This document shows, one piece after another, positions 33,795-45,625 of a stretch of 64,000 bases of DNA. The stretch comes from Vitellaria paradoxa. Taxonomy: Eukaryota > Streptophyta > Magnoliopsida > Ericales > Sapotaceae. Location: NCBI GenBank assembly GCA_019916065.1, contig CM034241.1:13277728-13341727 (forward strand), in the 5' to 3' direction. A program made the translations under genes and the position numbers. The notes below the pieces were generated by a model that worked only from the letters and a program-made list of their open reading frames with translations, was not told the origin of the DNA and did no database searches. How positions within the stretch are numbered: position 1 is the stretch's first letter; every line of letters begins with the position of its first letter.

Positions 33795-36108
33795 TGTCAC
33801 ACCCTACTTAAGGATGTAACTGGTCGAGTACCTCAAGCCTTAGCTCAAGAAACATGAAAGCCTAATTCTTATTAAACCAAAATTAACTAAAGAAACCTCA
33901 ATGGTAAAATAATCTTGTCACTTAAAATCAACGAGAACAAAAAAAATGTTTTACTAACATCCTAAACACAAAACAACTAAATATTAATAATTAAAATATT
34001 TTAAATCATCAAACTTTAGTACAGCTACTGAAATAAAATCCATTAAAATAAATGTGAAATTTTTCCCTGAGAGGCCACGACTTAAGGTCCCAATTGTCTG
34101 AGTCCATGACTAGTTCCCTCCACATTCACCGAAAAAATATAAAATGAGGGGTGAGTTAAAAGCCCAGTGAATGAATTGCTAAGCCAAATATAGTAATAGA
34201 AATTTGAAAATAATAAATTTTTAGATAAACAGTTTAACCATAAACATTTCAAGTAAAAATAATGCCAATATAAATAATTTCCATGCATACTTTATAATAA
34301 CTTAAAAACCTGCATGTCAGAGTGCAAAATCTTTCATAAACCTGTCAATCATAATAGTGACAACAAAAATTAAATATCAGGAGTATCAATATAATTTCTT
34401 ATAGGCAGTGCCCTTTGGATCCAACATTGCACTTAAAGTTACCCAATTTGGCTCTTGGGTTCTTTCCCTGAGCCGATCCGATTGAGGTCACCATAGTTTT
34501 CATGGGCTTATTCCCATAATCGTTGAGAACTAGGGTCACCATGGTTTCACGGGCCTGCTCTCTAGTTGCCAGAGTCACACTATTTAAGGAGTTTGTCCCC
34601 TCAACTTTTATTTCAATGCCATTTAATAACCATGATTAATCATTCATCACAATTCCTATAAAATCATACTGAACACGAGTTCAAATAATTTTTCCCTGTG
34701 CTCAATAGCACAAAACATATAATCACTTTATAAAAATAATATAATTTTTCACAAAGAATAATTCAAAAACTTTAACTCTCAAAACCTTTATGCATAAAAT
34801 AATTTACAAAATAATGCTACTAAGTCAAACCACTTACTTGAGATCCAAAGACGTAAATTAAAATAAACCACTAAATCATTAATCACAATCCTAAATACAT
34901 AAAATTAAATACCTATTAAAAATTTATTTTAATTTATAATTATTAAATCATTAATCACTAAATCCCTTTCTAATAAATTAATTAAAATATTAACCTATCT
35001 AATGTGCACCTTTATGTGTACCTTTATACCTATACACACTATTAGCCTTTCAATCACATCAAGTCACAATCATATATATATTTTTTCTCTACCACATCTT
35101 CCATCAAGCACTTCAATTAGTACCTATCATATATATATTTTTTCTCTACCACATCTTCCATCAGACACTTCAATTAGTACCTATAATATAGATATACACA
35201 CCATGAGAAACATGAGTGACATACCACCCTATTCTTCCCCCCTCCCAACACAAACCTATCCAGTGATAACTGAAGCTAATATATATGTACACCCATATAT
35301 ATATAGACATTACTTTCAAAATCAATTAAAACATAATTTTTTAATATTGACAATCAATCAATTTATTACACACACACACACATATACATAAAAAATCCTT
35401 CCGTTGCAGCATGTGGCAACTTTTCCTCAAACTTTTTTTTTTTAACAATCAAATCTATTTTCATACAAATGTACATACATACATATATATATAATCACAA
35501 AAAAAAACATCCATTGCATAAAGAATTTTCTTTTTTTTACAATCAAATTTGTTTTCATATGAATGTACATATACATATACATATTTATAATCACCAAAAA
35601 AAAAAAAAAAACATCCATCGCGTGAATAATTTTTTTTCTTTTTTTTTTTTGAAAACCTAACCCTAATATATACACACACATATATGTATACGTACGCACT
35701 AATTTTTTATCTTTTCCATCAATAATCTAGAGAAAAGAGTAGTAAATACTAACTTTTTTTTCTTCTTCGCTCTTCACGCATAGCCTCATTTCCTCTCTCT
35801 TTCTCCTCTCTCTCTCTTAATTAGAATAATAACAAAATCTTAGAAAGACAAACCCCCTATTTATATTTATAATTTCTTTAATCACATATTATTACGTCTA
35901 TTGAATTACGGTGAACCTCCAATCACAACCCAATAATAATAACTTTTTAAATTATCCAATGGTCTACACATACCCAAAAATAATTAAATAAAAATAAAAT
36001 TTAATTATTCTTAAATAAAGTCAGCTAATTCTACTAAAATATAACACATCAATAAAAATAAATAATTAATAACAAAGTAAATAAATAATTTATTTATGGT
36101 TTATAACA
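33795..36108 (-). repeat. Gypsy 3' LTR (left copy)
   Basis: 2314 bp, TGTCACACCC to TTTATAACA. It contains a 60-bp tandem duplication (about 35070-35190) that the other LTR lacks, and a roughly 100-bp tandem repeat near 35450-35640 shared with it. Confidence 0.9.
35070..35190. repeat. LTR-private 60-bp tandem duplication
   Basis: Two units of about 60 bp, each with TTTTTTCTCTACCACATCTT and CACTTCAATTAGTACCTAT. The partner LTR has one unit near 42170-42225, so the duplication arose after insertion or was lost there. Confidence 0.8.
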
Positions 36109-36121
36109 TTTTCCCTTTGTT
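36109..36121 (-). other. Polypurine tract of the gypsy element
   Basis: The minus strand reads AACAAAGGGAAAA directly before the 3' LTR. This is the expected place for the plus-strand primer of reverse transcription. Confidence 0.75.
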
Positions 36122-36164
36122 AAAAGAGTATCGTTCTCGAAACTTACCTCAAATATTATGTGAA

Positions 36165-36560
36165 TAAATTTGGATATTTCTCTACCATCTCCTCTTCACG
36201 CTCCCATGTTGCTTCTTCAACTACATGGTTATGCTATAGAATTTTAACAAATCGAATTACTTTATTACGAAGTACCTTTTCTCTAGTATCTAGAATATGT
36301 ATAGGTGATTCTTCATATGATAAGTAATCCCTAATTTGTAGTGACTCATAATCAATCACATAATTTGGATTATGCACATACTTTCTAAGCATCGATACAT
36401 AAAAGACATTATGTACTCTAGCTAACTTAGTTGGTAAAACTACTCAATATGCCACTGCTCCAATTCTTTCTAAAATCTCAAATGGTCCGATGTAACGTGG
36501 GCTCAACTTTCCTTTCATCTCAAATCTAATTACTCCTTTCCAAGGCGATACCCTCAAAAA
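36165..36560 (-). pseudogene. Gypsy integrase tail and chromodomain-like remnant
   Basis: The minus strand reads through KLSPRYIGPFEILERIG, LARVHNVFYVSMLRKY and VIDYESLQI, then a chromodomain-like LRNKVIRFVKIL and VEEATWEREEEM block. A TAG sits inside the latter, where a Trp is usual, at about 36231-36233. Another stop follows the AVAY motif. Chromodomains at this position mark chromoviruses. Confidence 0.7.
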
Positions 36561-36634
36561 TACTTTCTCACCAACCTGAAACTCTAATTCTCTTTTTCTA
36601 TTATCAGCATAACTTTCCTGACGACTCTATGTAG

Positions 36635-37500
36635 CTAGGAGTTTTTGGCGAATAACAACAATCTTCTGAGTTGCATCCTCCACCAAATCAGGACCCAAAA
36701 GTTATCACTCTCCAATGTCAAACAATATTCTGGGGATCTACACTTCTTACCATACAGAGCCTCATACGGCGCCAACCCTAAGCTTGATTGATAGCTATTA
36801 TTATAAGCAAATTCTACCAAGGGCAATTGCTCATACCAATGACCTTTCCACTCTAATACACAAGATCTTAGCATATCTTCCAATGTTTGAATGGTCCTCT
36901 CTGATTGTCCATCAGTTTGTGGATGGCGAGCTGAACTAAAACTCAATTGTGTCGCTAAAGCTACTTGAAAACTACCCCCAAAACATAGACACAAAATGTG
37001 GATCGTGGTCTGACACAATGGACACCAGTGCACCGTACAATTTGACTATCTCTCTTACATATAACTGGGCTAACTTATCTAATGAGAAAGTCATCTTAAA
37101 GGCAATAAAGTGTGCAAACTTAGTCAATTTATCAACTATCACCCACACTGTATCATGTCCAACACTAGTCCTAGATAACCTAGAAATAAAATTCATTGTG
37201 ATCTGCTCCCACTTCCACTCTGGTATTGATAATGGCTGAAGTTTCCCTACTAGTGTTGGTGCTCAACTTTTACTTGCAGACATGTAAGACACTGCGCTAC
37301 ATACTCTGCAATATCTTTCTTCATACCATTCCACCAAAAATACTCTCTTAGGTCTCTATATATCTTAGTGCTACCTAGGTGAATATTATACCTTGAGTTA
37401 TGAGCCTCCATCAGAATATCTCTCCTCAAATCATCTAACTAGGAGAGAGACACATAATCGACCATTTAATCTAAGCACTCCCTTTGCATCAATTGTGAAA
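36635..37500 (-). pseudogene. Gypsy integrase remnant
   Basis: The zinc-binding H-H-C-C part (HNSRYNIHLGSTKIYRDLRE, then CLTC) lies at about 37405-37270. The core starts near 37196 with WVIVDKLTKFAHF and VSDHDPHF and continues after a frameshift near 36985 with ARHPQTDGQSERTIQ, so the three acidic positions are still present. GPY-type sequence follows. Frameshift and stops make it inactive. Confidence 0.8.
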
Positions 37501-37779
37501 TCTGAAACATTTTTTTTTTCTAATTCTTCCTTGACCCTTTGATACTGGGCGTCATTTAACTGTGCAACATTAACTCTGCTCGTAAAGTGGGTCTAATTAT
37601 TAACTAACTGCAAAGTTCCATCTCTACTTATCGAACAACTTCTAAATCCAATCACCTCAATTCTTTTAACAAACATGGCTAAGTTGTGAGCATTGCCAAA
37701 GTCCTGTTTAAAGATTTTTTACTCAAGGCATCTGCTGATACATTTGCCTTCCTAGGATGGTACATAATACTGACTTCAT

Positions 37780-38144
37780 AATCTTTAAGCAGTTCAAGCC
37801 ATCTCCTTTGCCTTAAGCTCTTTTTGTGTGAAAATATACTTCAAACTTTTATAATCAACGTAGATCTCACACGATTCTCCATACAAATAATGTCTTCATA
37901 TTTTTAGTGTAAACACAATTGCAGCTAACTCCAAATTATGAGCGGCGTAATTCTTTTCGTGTGGCTTTAACTGACAAGAAGCATATGCAATTACTTTCCC
38001 TTGCTACATAAGAACATAACCCAAACCTTGGCACGATTCATCATTAAAAATTATAAAGCCACCACCTTCCTTTGGTAGAGTAAGGATAGGTGCAGATACT
38101 AATATTTGCTTAAGCTCATGGAAGCTACTCTCATGTTGATCAGT
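37780..38144 (-). pseudogene. Gypsy RNase H remnant
   Basis: The minus strand shows FIIFNDESCQGLGYVLM (acidic residue kept), [18 protein letters not shown] and [19 protein letters not shown], with stops between them. Confidence 0.75.
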
Positions 38145-39124
38145 CTAATCAAACTTCACACCCTTTTTAGTAAGACTAGTAAGTAGAAGGGCAATACGAG
38201 AAAATCCTTCAACAAACCGTCTATAATAACTTGCTAACCCCAAGAAACTACGCACTTCAAAAACTATTGTAGGACGTGGCCACTCCATTATTGCCTTTAC
38301 CTTGTGTTGATCCACAGAGACTCCATCTTTACCAATGACATGGCCCAAGAAAAATATGCTATCAAGCCAAAACTTACACTTCTCAAATTTGGCATACAAC
38401 TTGTTATCTCTAAGGATCTTAAGAACTATCCTCAGATGTTTCTCATGTTCCTCTTTGCTCTTCGTATAAACTAGGATGTTGCTAATAAATACCACTACAA
38501 AGTGATCTAATTGAAGTTTGAAAACCCAACTCATCATGTCCATAAAAGCTGCAGGTGCATTAGTAAGGTCAAATGGCATAACTAGGAACTTGTAATGCCC
38601 ATATCTTGTTCTAAAAATAATCTTAGGAACATACCCTTCTCTTATTTTCAATTGGTAATATCCTGATCTTAAATCAATTTTAAAGAACACCTAGGCTCTT
38701 GTAGTTGATCAAACAAGTTATCAATGCCTGGCAACGGGTATCTATTCTTGATGGTGACCTTATTCAACTCTCTATAATCAATGCACAATCTCATGGAACC
38801 ATCTTTTTTCTTCACAAACAAGCCTGGTGCTTCCTATAGTGAAACACTAGGCCTTATGAATCCCTTATCTAGAAGATCTTGCAATTGAACCTGTAGCTCC
38901 CTTAACTTAACAGGTGCCATTCTGTACGGTGCCTTAGTAATAAAAGTAATGCTAGGTAATAAATTAATATTAAACTCAATCTCACAATCTGGGGGTAGAC
39001 CAAGTAAATCCTTTGGAAAAACATCAGCAAACTCATTCACTATGGGTAACTCCTCCAGCCCTATATCTTGTTTCTCCTCCCCAATTACATAGGCTAGGTA
39101 TTTATCACAACCTTTTCTCAACAT
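38145..39124 (-). pseudogene. Gypsy reverse transcriptase remnant
   Basis: The first part (39124-38834) has FADVFPKDLLGLPP and LDKGFIRPSVSL, then a [23 protein letters not shown] follows, then a frameshift near 38695. The second part (38690-38145) has [13 protein letters not shown] and [15 protein letters not shown]. The catalytic pair of aspartates in this last motif is replaced by Ser-Asn, so the enzyme could not work even without the stop and the frameshift. Confidence 0.85.
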
Positions 39125-39329
39125 CCTATTTGCTTGTAAATCAGAAATAAAACCAGGTAATTAAATATTTCTATCCCATTGGAAATAAAATTTAGCTTGT
39201 CCAAGTGTTGAAATATTACTCTTTTCTAACGGCAATCAACAGTAGCATAATTAAAAGTCAACCAATTCATTCCCAAGATAACATTGAAGTCTTGCATATC
39301 TAAACAGATCAAGTCCACTAAGAAACTCT

Positions 39330-39600
39330 ATGCTATCTAAACCCTACAAGATTGACAAATAAATCTAGCAAAACAGCATCTCCCACAGGAGTAAAAACAA
39401 CAAAACCTACATCCAATTGTTCAAGTGTAACAAGTAAGCTATGCAAAAACTTAGGAAAGGCAAAAGAATGTTTAGATACTAAATCTATTAACACCCTAGC
39501 AAGTGTAAATGAAATAAAAAGTGTACTTTGCACCACTGAAAGTGATGCCTCTGCTTCCTTCTGAGTAAGTGCATAAACACGTGCAAGAATCACTTGCCTT
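39330..39600 (-). pseudogene. Gypsy aspartic protease remnant
   Basis: The minus strand has ARVYALTQKEAEAS, then LARVLIDLVSKHSFA at about 39500-39460. The family's active-site Asp-Ser-Gly appears as Asp-Leu-Val at 39477-39485. Position between the gag zinc knuckle and RT fits. Confidence 0.75.
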
Positions 39601-39689
39601 TTGTGTCCCTGAGTTGACTTTGGTTACCACTCTGTGTAACAGATCTCTAGCCTTAGAATGATTGCTAAGTTTGCTATCCCATGATATTA

Positions 39690-40689
39690 GGAGCTCTACA
39701 TTGACTCTTAATATGTCCATCTTTGCCACAATTATAACATTTCTTAGGTGTACCACCACAAAAATACGCAAATGAATGCTGTTTACCACATCTTGTACAT
39801 GGACGTACCTACTGTTTATTATTTCCATCTATTTGTGCTTGAGTATTCCTTATTTTCTGAAAGTTACCACCCTTGGTACTTTGACCTCTACTGTTCTGTT
39901 CCATTGACCTCTTATTAGACTGTGGTTTCCCTTTCTTGGCATCTTCTAAGCATTCTTCAACTAGTTGTGCCCTAGTAACAAGCTCTACCAAAATCCTAGA
40001 TTGGAGTATTGCGACCCTACTACGGATGGCTAGGCGCAATCCCCTCTCAAATATTAATACCCTATCACTTTCCCTATCCACTTGCATAGAATACTTTAAC
40101 AACTCTGCAAACTTACATTCATACTCAGCCATGGTCATGCTACCTTGCTCTAGAGAAAAAAAATCCAGCTATTTCTATTTATTAACTACTATAGGAATAA
40201 ATTTATCATTAAATATCTCAAGAAAAGTATTCCAATTCAGCTCATTCTCTCTTCCTTAATATTGGCATTCCACCATATCCTACCAATCCTCTGCAGGTCC
40301 TTCCAAAACATATATTGTCAGGGAAACTTTGTGTTCGTCTATACATTCTAAACATGCAAATATCTTCTTTATGCATTTTATCCACTTTTCTGCTTTTGCT
40401 GAATTAGCTTTTCTATCAAACTTTGGAGATGAAGTCTTCAAAAACTTATCAAACACAGATCATTTGTTAAAAATCATGCCCCTTACCTCTGGTACTACCC
40501 TCTACTGACCCAATTCCTCCGTATTTTTTGTTGCGTTCCATTAGTAGTAGCTGGAGCTGGAGTTGGAGCAGAAGCAGGAGTAGGAGTAGATGCGGCTAGG
40601 GGAGTTACATTAGTAGTATTACGTGCTCAATTTGCATCTTCTATACTAACGTATCTAGTACTAATTCGTTTACCACTACGTGTTACCAT
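39690..40689 (-). pseudogene. Gypsy gag remnant with zinc knuckle
   Basis: Starts at the ATG at 40689 with MVTRSGKRIST, which is stopped after about 20 codons by TGA. A Pro/Ala/Thr-rich linker follows. The retrotransposon-gag domain reads MTMAEYECKFAELLKYS and LAIRSRVAI (40138-40010). A zinc knuckle CYNCGKDGHIKSQC (CX2CX4HX4C) lies at 39698-39739. Confidence 0.8.
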
Positions 40690-40826
40690 TCTTTCCAAAA
40701 CAAATAAATAACATAACAATAATATAAGAATAAGAATAAGAATTCACTAGAAAAATAATTTGAAACACATATTCCTAAGGACTCTAGGACTAGGCCTCTA
40801 TTAAATTTTCTAAAAGACACCATAGA

Positions 40827-40842
40827 CTATGCTCTGACACCA
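40827..40842 (-). other. Primer-binding site of the gypsy element
   Basis: The minus strand reads TGGTGTCAGAGCATAG five bases inside the 5' LTR, close to the plant initiator-Met tRNA complement TGGTATCAGAGCATGG. Confidence 0.8.
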
Positions 40843-40847
40843 ACAAA

Positions 40848-43157
40848 TGTCACACCCCGCTTAAGAATGTAACTAGTCGAGTACCTTAAGCCTTAGCTCA
40901 AGGAACATGAAAACCTAATTCTTATTCAACCAAAATTAACTAAAGAAACCTCAATGATAAAATAACGTTATCACTTAAAATCAACAAGAACAAAGAAAAT
41001 GTTCAACTAACATCCCAAACTCAAAATAACTAGATATCAATAATTAAAATATTCTAAATCATCAAACTCTAGTCCAACCACTAAAATAAAATCCTTCAAA
41101 ATAAACGTAAAACTTTTCCCTTAAAGGCCACGACTTAAGGTCTCAACTGTCAGAGTCCATTACTAGTTCCCTCCACCCTCATCAGAAAAATATAAAATGA
41201 GGGATGAGCTAAAAGTCCAGTGAATGGATTGCCAAGCCAAATATAATAACAAAAATTTGAAAATAATAAATTTCTAGATAAATAGTTTAACCACAAACAT
41301 TTCAAGTAAAAATAATGTTTGTATAAATAATTTCCATGCATACTTTATAATAACTTAAAAACCTGTACGTCATAGTGCAAAATCTTTCATAAATCAACCC
41401 GTCAATCACAACAGTGACGACAAAGATTAATATGTTGATTATCACTTGGGAATTGAGTATCAAGTGTGCCCGTTGGATCCAACCTCACACTTAAAGTCAC
41501 CCAGTCTGGCTCTTGGTTTCTTCTCTAAGCCGATCCGATTGAGGTCACTATAGTTTTCACGGGCCTGTTTCTACAATCGTTGAGAACTAGGGTCACCACA
41601 GTTTTCACGGGCCTGTTCCCTAGTTGCCAAAGTCACACCATTTAAGGACCTCGCCCCCTAGACTCTTATTTCAATTCCAATTAATAACCACAATCAATCA
41701 TTCATCACAATTCTCATAAAATCAGACTAAACACAAACGTTCAAATAATTTTTTCCTATGCTTAATAGCATAAAACATATAATCTCTTTATCAAAAAATA
41801 TAATTTTTCACAAAAAATAATTCAGTAAATTCTACTCTCAAAACCTTTACGCACGGAATAATTTACAAAATAATACTACAAGTCAAGCCACTCACTTGGG
41901 GTCCAAAAACGTAAATGAAAATAAACTAGAATAATTCATCACAATCCTGACTACATAAAATTAAATACCTATTAAAAATCTATTTTAATTTATAATTATT
42001 AAATCATTAATCACTAAATCCCTTTCTAACAAATTAATTAACATAATTAACCTATCTAATTATACTCAAACAACTTGCCAGCAACCTTTTTTTTTTTTTT
42101 TTTTGTCTCATGTGTACCTTTATACCCATACATACTATTAACTTTTCAATCACGTCAAGTCACAATAATATATATATTTTTTTCTCTACCACATCTTCTA
42201 TCAAACACTTCAACTAATGCCTATATATATATATACACACCATGTGAAACGTGAGTGACAGGCCACCCTTTTTTTTTTTCTTTTTTTTTTCCCACAAACC
42301 TATCCAGTGATAATTAAAGCTATTATATATGTACATCCATATATATATACATACACACAGACATTACTTTCAAAATCAATCAAAAAAATAAATTTTTTAA
42401 TACTGATAATCAATTAATTTATTACATATATATATATAAAATAAATCCTTCCCTTGTAACGTGTGGTGGTTTTTCCTCAAAACCTTTTTTTTTTTAACAA
42501 CCAAATTTGTTTTCATACGAATGTACACATACATATACATATACATATATATAATCACAAAAAAAAAGTCTATTGCGTGAAGAATTTTTTTTTTTTAACA
42601 ATCAAATCTGTTTCCATACGGATGTACATATGCATATACATATATATGATAATCACACAAAAAAAGTCCATCATGTGAAGAATTTTTTTTCTTTTTTTTT
42701 TTTTTAAAACCTGACCCTAATATATACATGCACATATATGTATATGCACACACTATTCTCTAATTTTTTCCATCAATAATCTAAAGAAAAGAGTAGTAAC
42801 TACCAACTTTATTTTTTTCTTCGCTCTTCACGCGCAACCTCCTTTCCTCTCTCTTCCCTCCTCGCTCTCTCTCTTAATTAGAATAATAATAAAACCCTAG
42901 GAAGACAAACCCCCTATTTATATTTATAACTTTTTAATCACATACTATTACGTCCATTGAATTACAGTTGACCTCTAATCACAACCCAATAATAATAATC
43001 TTTTAAATTATTCAATGGTCCACACTTACTTAAAAATAATTAAATAAAAATAAATTTTAATTACTCTTAAATAAAGTCAGCTAATTCTAATAAAATATAA
43101 CACTTCAATAAAAATAAATAATAAATTAAATAAATAATTTATTTATGAGTTATAATA
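40848..43157 (-). repeat. Gypsy 5' LTR (right copy)
   Basis: 2310 bp starting TGTCACACCCC; its last dinucleotide CA has changed to TA. It is collinear with 33795-36108 at about 88% identity in the portion compared by eye. Confidence 0.9.
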
Positions 43158-43162
43158 GTTAA

Positions 43163-43829
43163 CATCTTTCTCATGTTAAACAATTGCACCCTAGTCAAGA
43201 TCTTGTTAGGTGAATGCATCAATATTTGGCTTATCGCATATTCGATTTGATACACTCCCTTCTTGACATTTTAATTGCAACTTGCCAGTTAGGGTCTGCT
43301 GGATTTCAGACACAATAAACTTGCTCTGCCATCAAGGCCAGTTTGTACAGTTTGTTACTTATTCGCTGATCTCGGCATAATAAATTATTAAAGTTTACCA
43401 AGGTAAACTAATACTTATAAGTTTCGACCCAATGGATTAGATCGACCTAGTCACATTTGAACAATAGAAATCTCAACCCGCGATTACATATGACTTCAAC
43501 AATGTCATTCAATAGGCCATATTAGTAACCAGCATCAACGGAAGGATAATCAATGCCGCTGTTTTGCGTCGCCCTGCATATCTTGATGTCAAATTGGAAC
43601 CACTGATGTCACAAGTTGTATAACGTTAGGCTGTCGTATAGGGATCATCAGCTAATTGGTTTATTTCCTCGATCAAAGTAAGATCATTAGGAAAATTTTC
43701 TCTAGATGCCAATGTCAAAACAATCCTTTCTTGTAGACCATTCAAATCATCTGTATGGAAAATTTTGTAACACAGCCATTTGAATAAGTTACTAACCTCA
43801 ATTAACGGCTCCATCGCAGTCTTAATCAA
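43163..43829 (-). pseudogene. CACTA TNP2-type transposase remnant
   Basis: Continuation of the CACTA element beyond the gypsy insertion. The minus strand first shows EPLIEVSNLFKWLCYKI and DDLNGLQERIVLTL (43810-43690), like the DUF4218 part of plant En/Spm transposases. Then comes DPNWQVAIKMSRRE and PNIDAFT-QDLD-GAIV-HEKDV up to 43163, like the DUF4216 part. Stops and frameshifts break it. Family names are from memory of these motifs. Confidence 0.55.
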
Positions 43830-44438
43830 TAAATTTAACTAATTTAATTATACTATTAATTTTATTAATATAATTGTTATTGAATATTATTACTATTACT
43901 ACTATTATAATTTAATATTATTATTATTACAATCACTATTAATATTATTACAATTTATTATCATTATTATTATTATTATTATTATTAGGGGTTTGTGAAT
44001 TATTATTATTTAAATTTTGAACAATAATAATATTAGTAGGGATTTGCATATTAATATTAATTTAACTGATTTAATTACACTATTAATTTGATAATTATTA
44101 ATATTAATATTATTATAATTTAATATTATTATTACTATTACTATTACTATTAATACTATTATAATTTAATATTATTATTATTAGGGATTAGTGTATTATC
44201 ATTACGTGAATTTTGAACAATAATTATATATTATTAATTTAATTTATCTAATAATATAATATTATTATTAGGGATTTATGTATTATTATTATTTGAATAA
44301 TAATAATATTACAGGGAATTTTTATATTATTATTAATTTAACTAATTTAATTACACTCTCAAGTTTATTAACATTATTATTAATATAAATATTATTATTA
44401 TAATTTAATATTATTATTACTATTACTACTATTACAAC

Positions 44439-44475
<37 letters not shown>

Positions 44476-44520
44476 TATTATTGGGGTTTTATGTATTATT
44501 ATTATTTGAATTTTAAATTT
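43830..44520. repeat. TTA/ATT-rich repeat block
   Basis: Long (ATT)n and (TTA)n runs within three diverged units of roughly 220-250 bp. Each unit has AATTTAACTAATTTAATTA(T/C)ACT and an AGGG(A/G)TTTGTG-TATTATTATT segment. No coding sequence. Confidence 0.7.
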
Positions 44521-45587
44521 TGTAATAGGAAATTGAAAGATTTAATAATTAATAATCAAATAAATTAATTAAAAATAAAATTCTACAACAACAAAAATAT
44601 ATGATATAAATAAATTAACAACAAATTGATAAGAAAATAAACAAATCAACAAATATAGGAATAAAAAAATTAGCAACTCATTTTTCTACAGCTAACATAA
44701 TTAATTTTTATTAGAAATATAAAATTAAAATCTAATACATTTTTAAAAAATTTGATCAAATTCAATAAAATAACTTTCATGTTAATCTAATTTGCTTATT
44801 AAATTAATTTCATTTGATTTACTGTAATTTCATTAAGTATTAATTTAATTAATTAAATTAAATTGATTTACTTCTTTATATTCGTTACTAAGAGTAATTT
44901 AATTTAATAAATAAGAAATATATTAAATTTAATTTAATTACTCAAATTTATTAAAACTTTGAATAAATTATATTTAATATTAAATTTATTAATGTTATAA
45001 TTAATATTAAAATGATTTGCATATTTTATAATAAAAATTCATATTTCATGTTAAGTAAATTAATTGTAAATTTCATATTAATTGGATTCATTTACTTAAT
45101 TCATTATTACTTGGATCAATAATATTTATTTAGTTCAATTAAATTTACAATAAAAATCCAACAATATTTATAATAATAAAAACCTAACATATTTACAACA
45201 ATAAAAACCCAACATATTTGCAACAACCAAAAAAAACCCAACATATATACAACAAAATAACTCAGCATATTTACAACGAAAAACCTAACAATATTTACAA
45301 TAAAAACCCAACAATATTTTTATTCAACAATAAAACCGAACATATTTACAACAACAAAATATTTATTCAACAAAAAAACCAAACAACAATTAAAAAAAGC
45401 AAAAAAAGTAGCAAACTGCAAAGTATATATGTATATAAAAAAATAAATTACTAAAAAAAAAAGAAAAAATAGCATATTAAAAAAAGGGATGGCCATACTG
45501 GAAACTGGAGAGAGGAAGAGAAGATCAGGCCTCAACAAGCTCAATTCGGCAAAAAAGAACAAAAATTACAAAATATTATTGTTATAT

Positions 45588-45625
<38 letters not shown>

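Larger units (their letters stand above)
33795..43157 (-). mobile_element. Ty3/gypsy chromovirus-like LTR retrotransposon, full length, dead
   Basis: 9363 bp with LTRs at both ends, an exact 5-bp target duplication GTTAA (33790-33794 and 43158-43162), an initiator-Met-type primer-binding site and a purine tract. The minus strand carries gag, protease, RT, RNase H, integrase and a chromodomain-like tail, all riddled with stops, frameshifts and lost catalytic residues. By eye there are about 50 differences in the first ~440 aligned LTR bases (roughly 12%), so it is old. LTR length and the tail sequence suggest the Tekay/Del lineage, with moderate certainty. It is inserted in the CACTA element. 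Confidence 0.9.

Noticed and set aside
35442..35699. Frames in the gypsy LTR (85 and 72 codons) and 42463-42678
   Set aside because: They translate a roughly 100-bp LTR tandem repeat of TA and T tracts.
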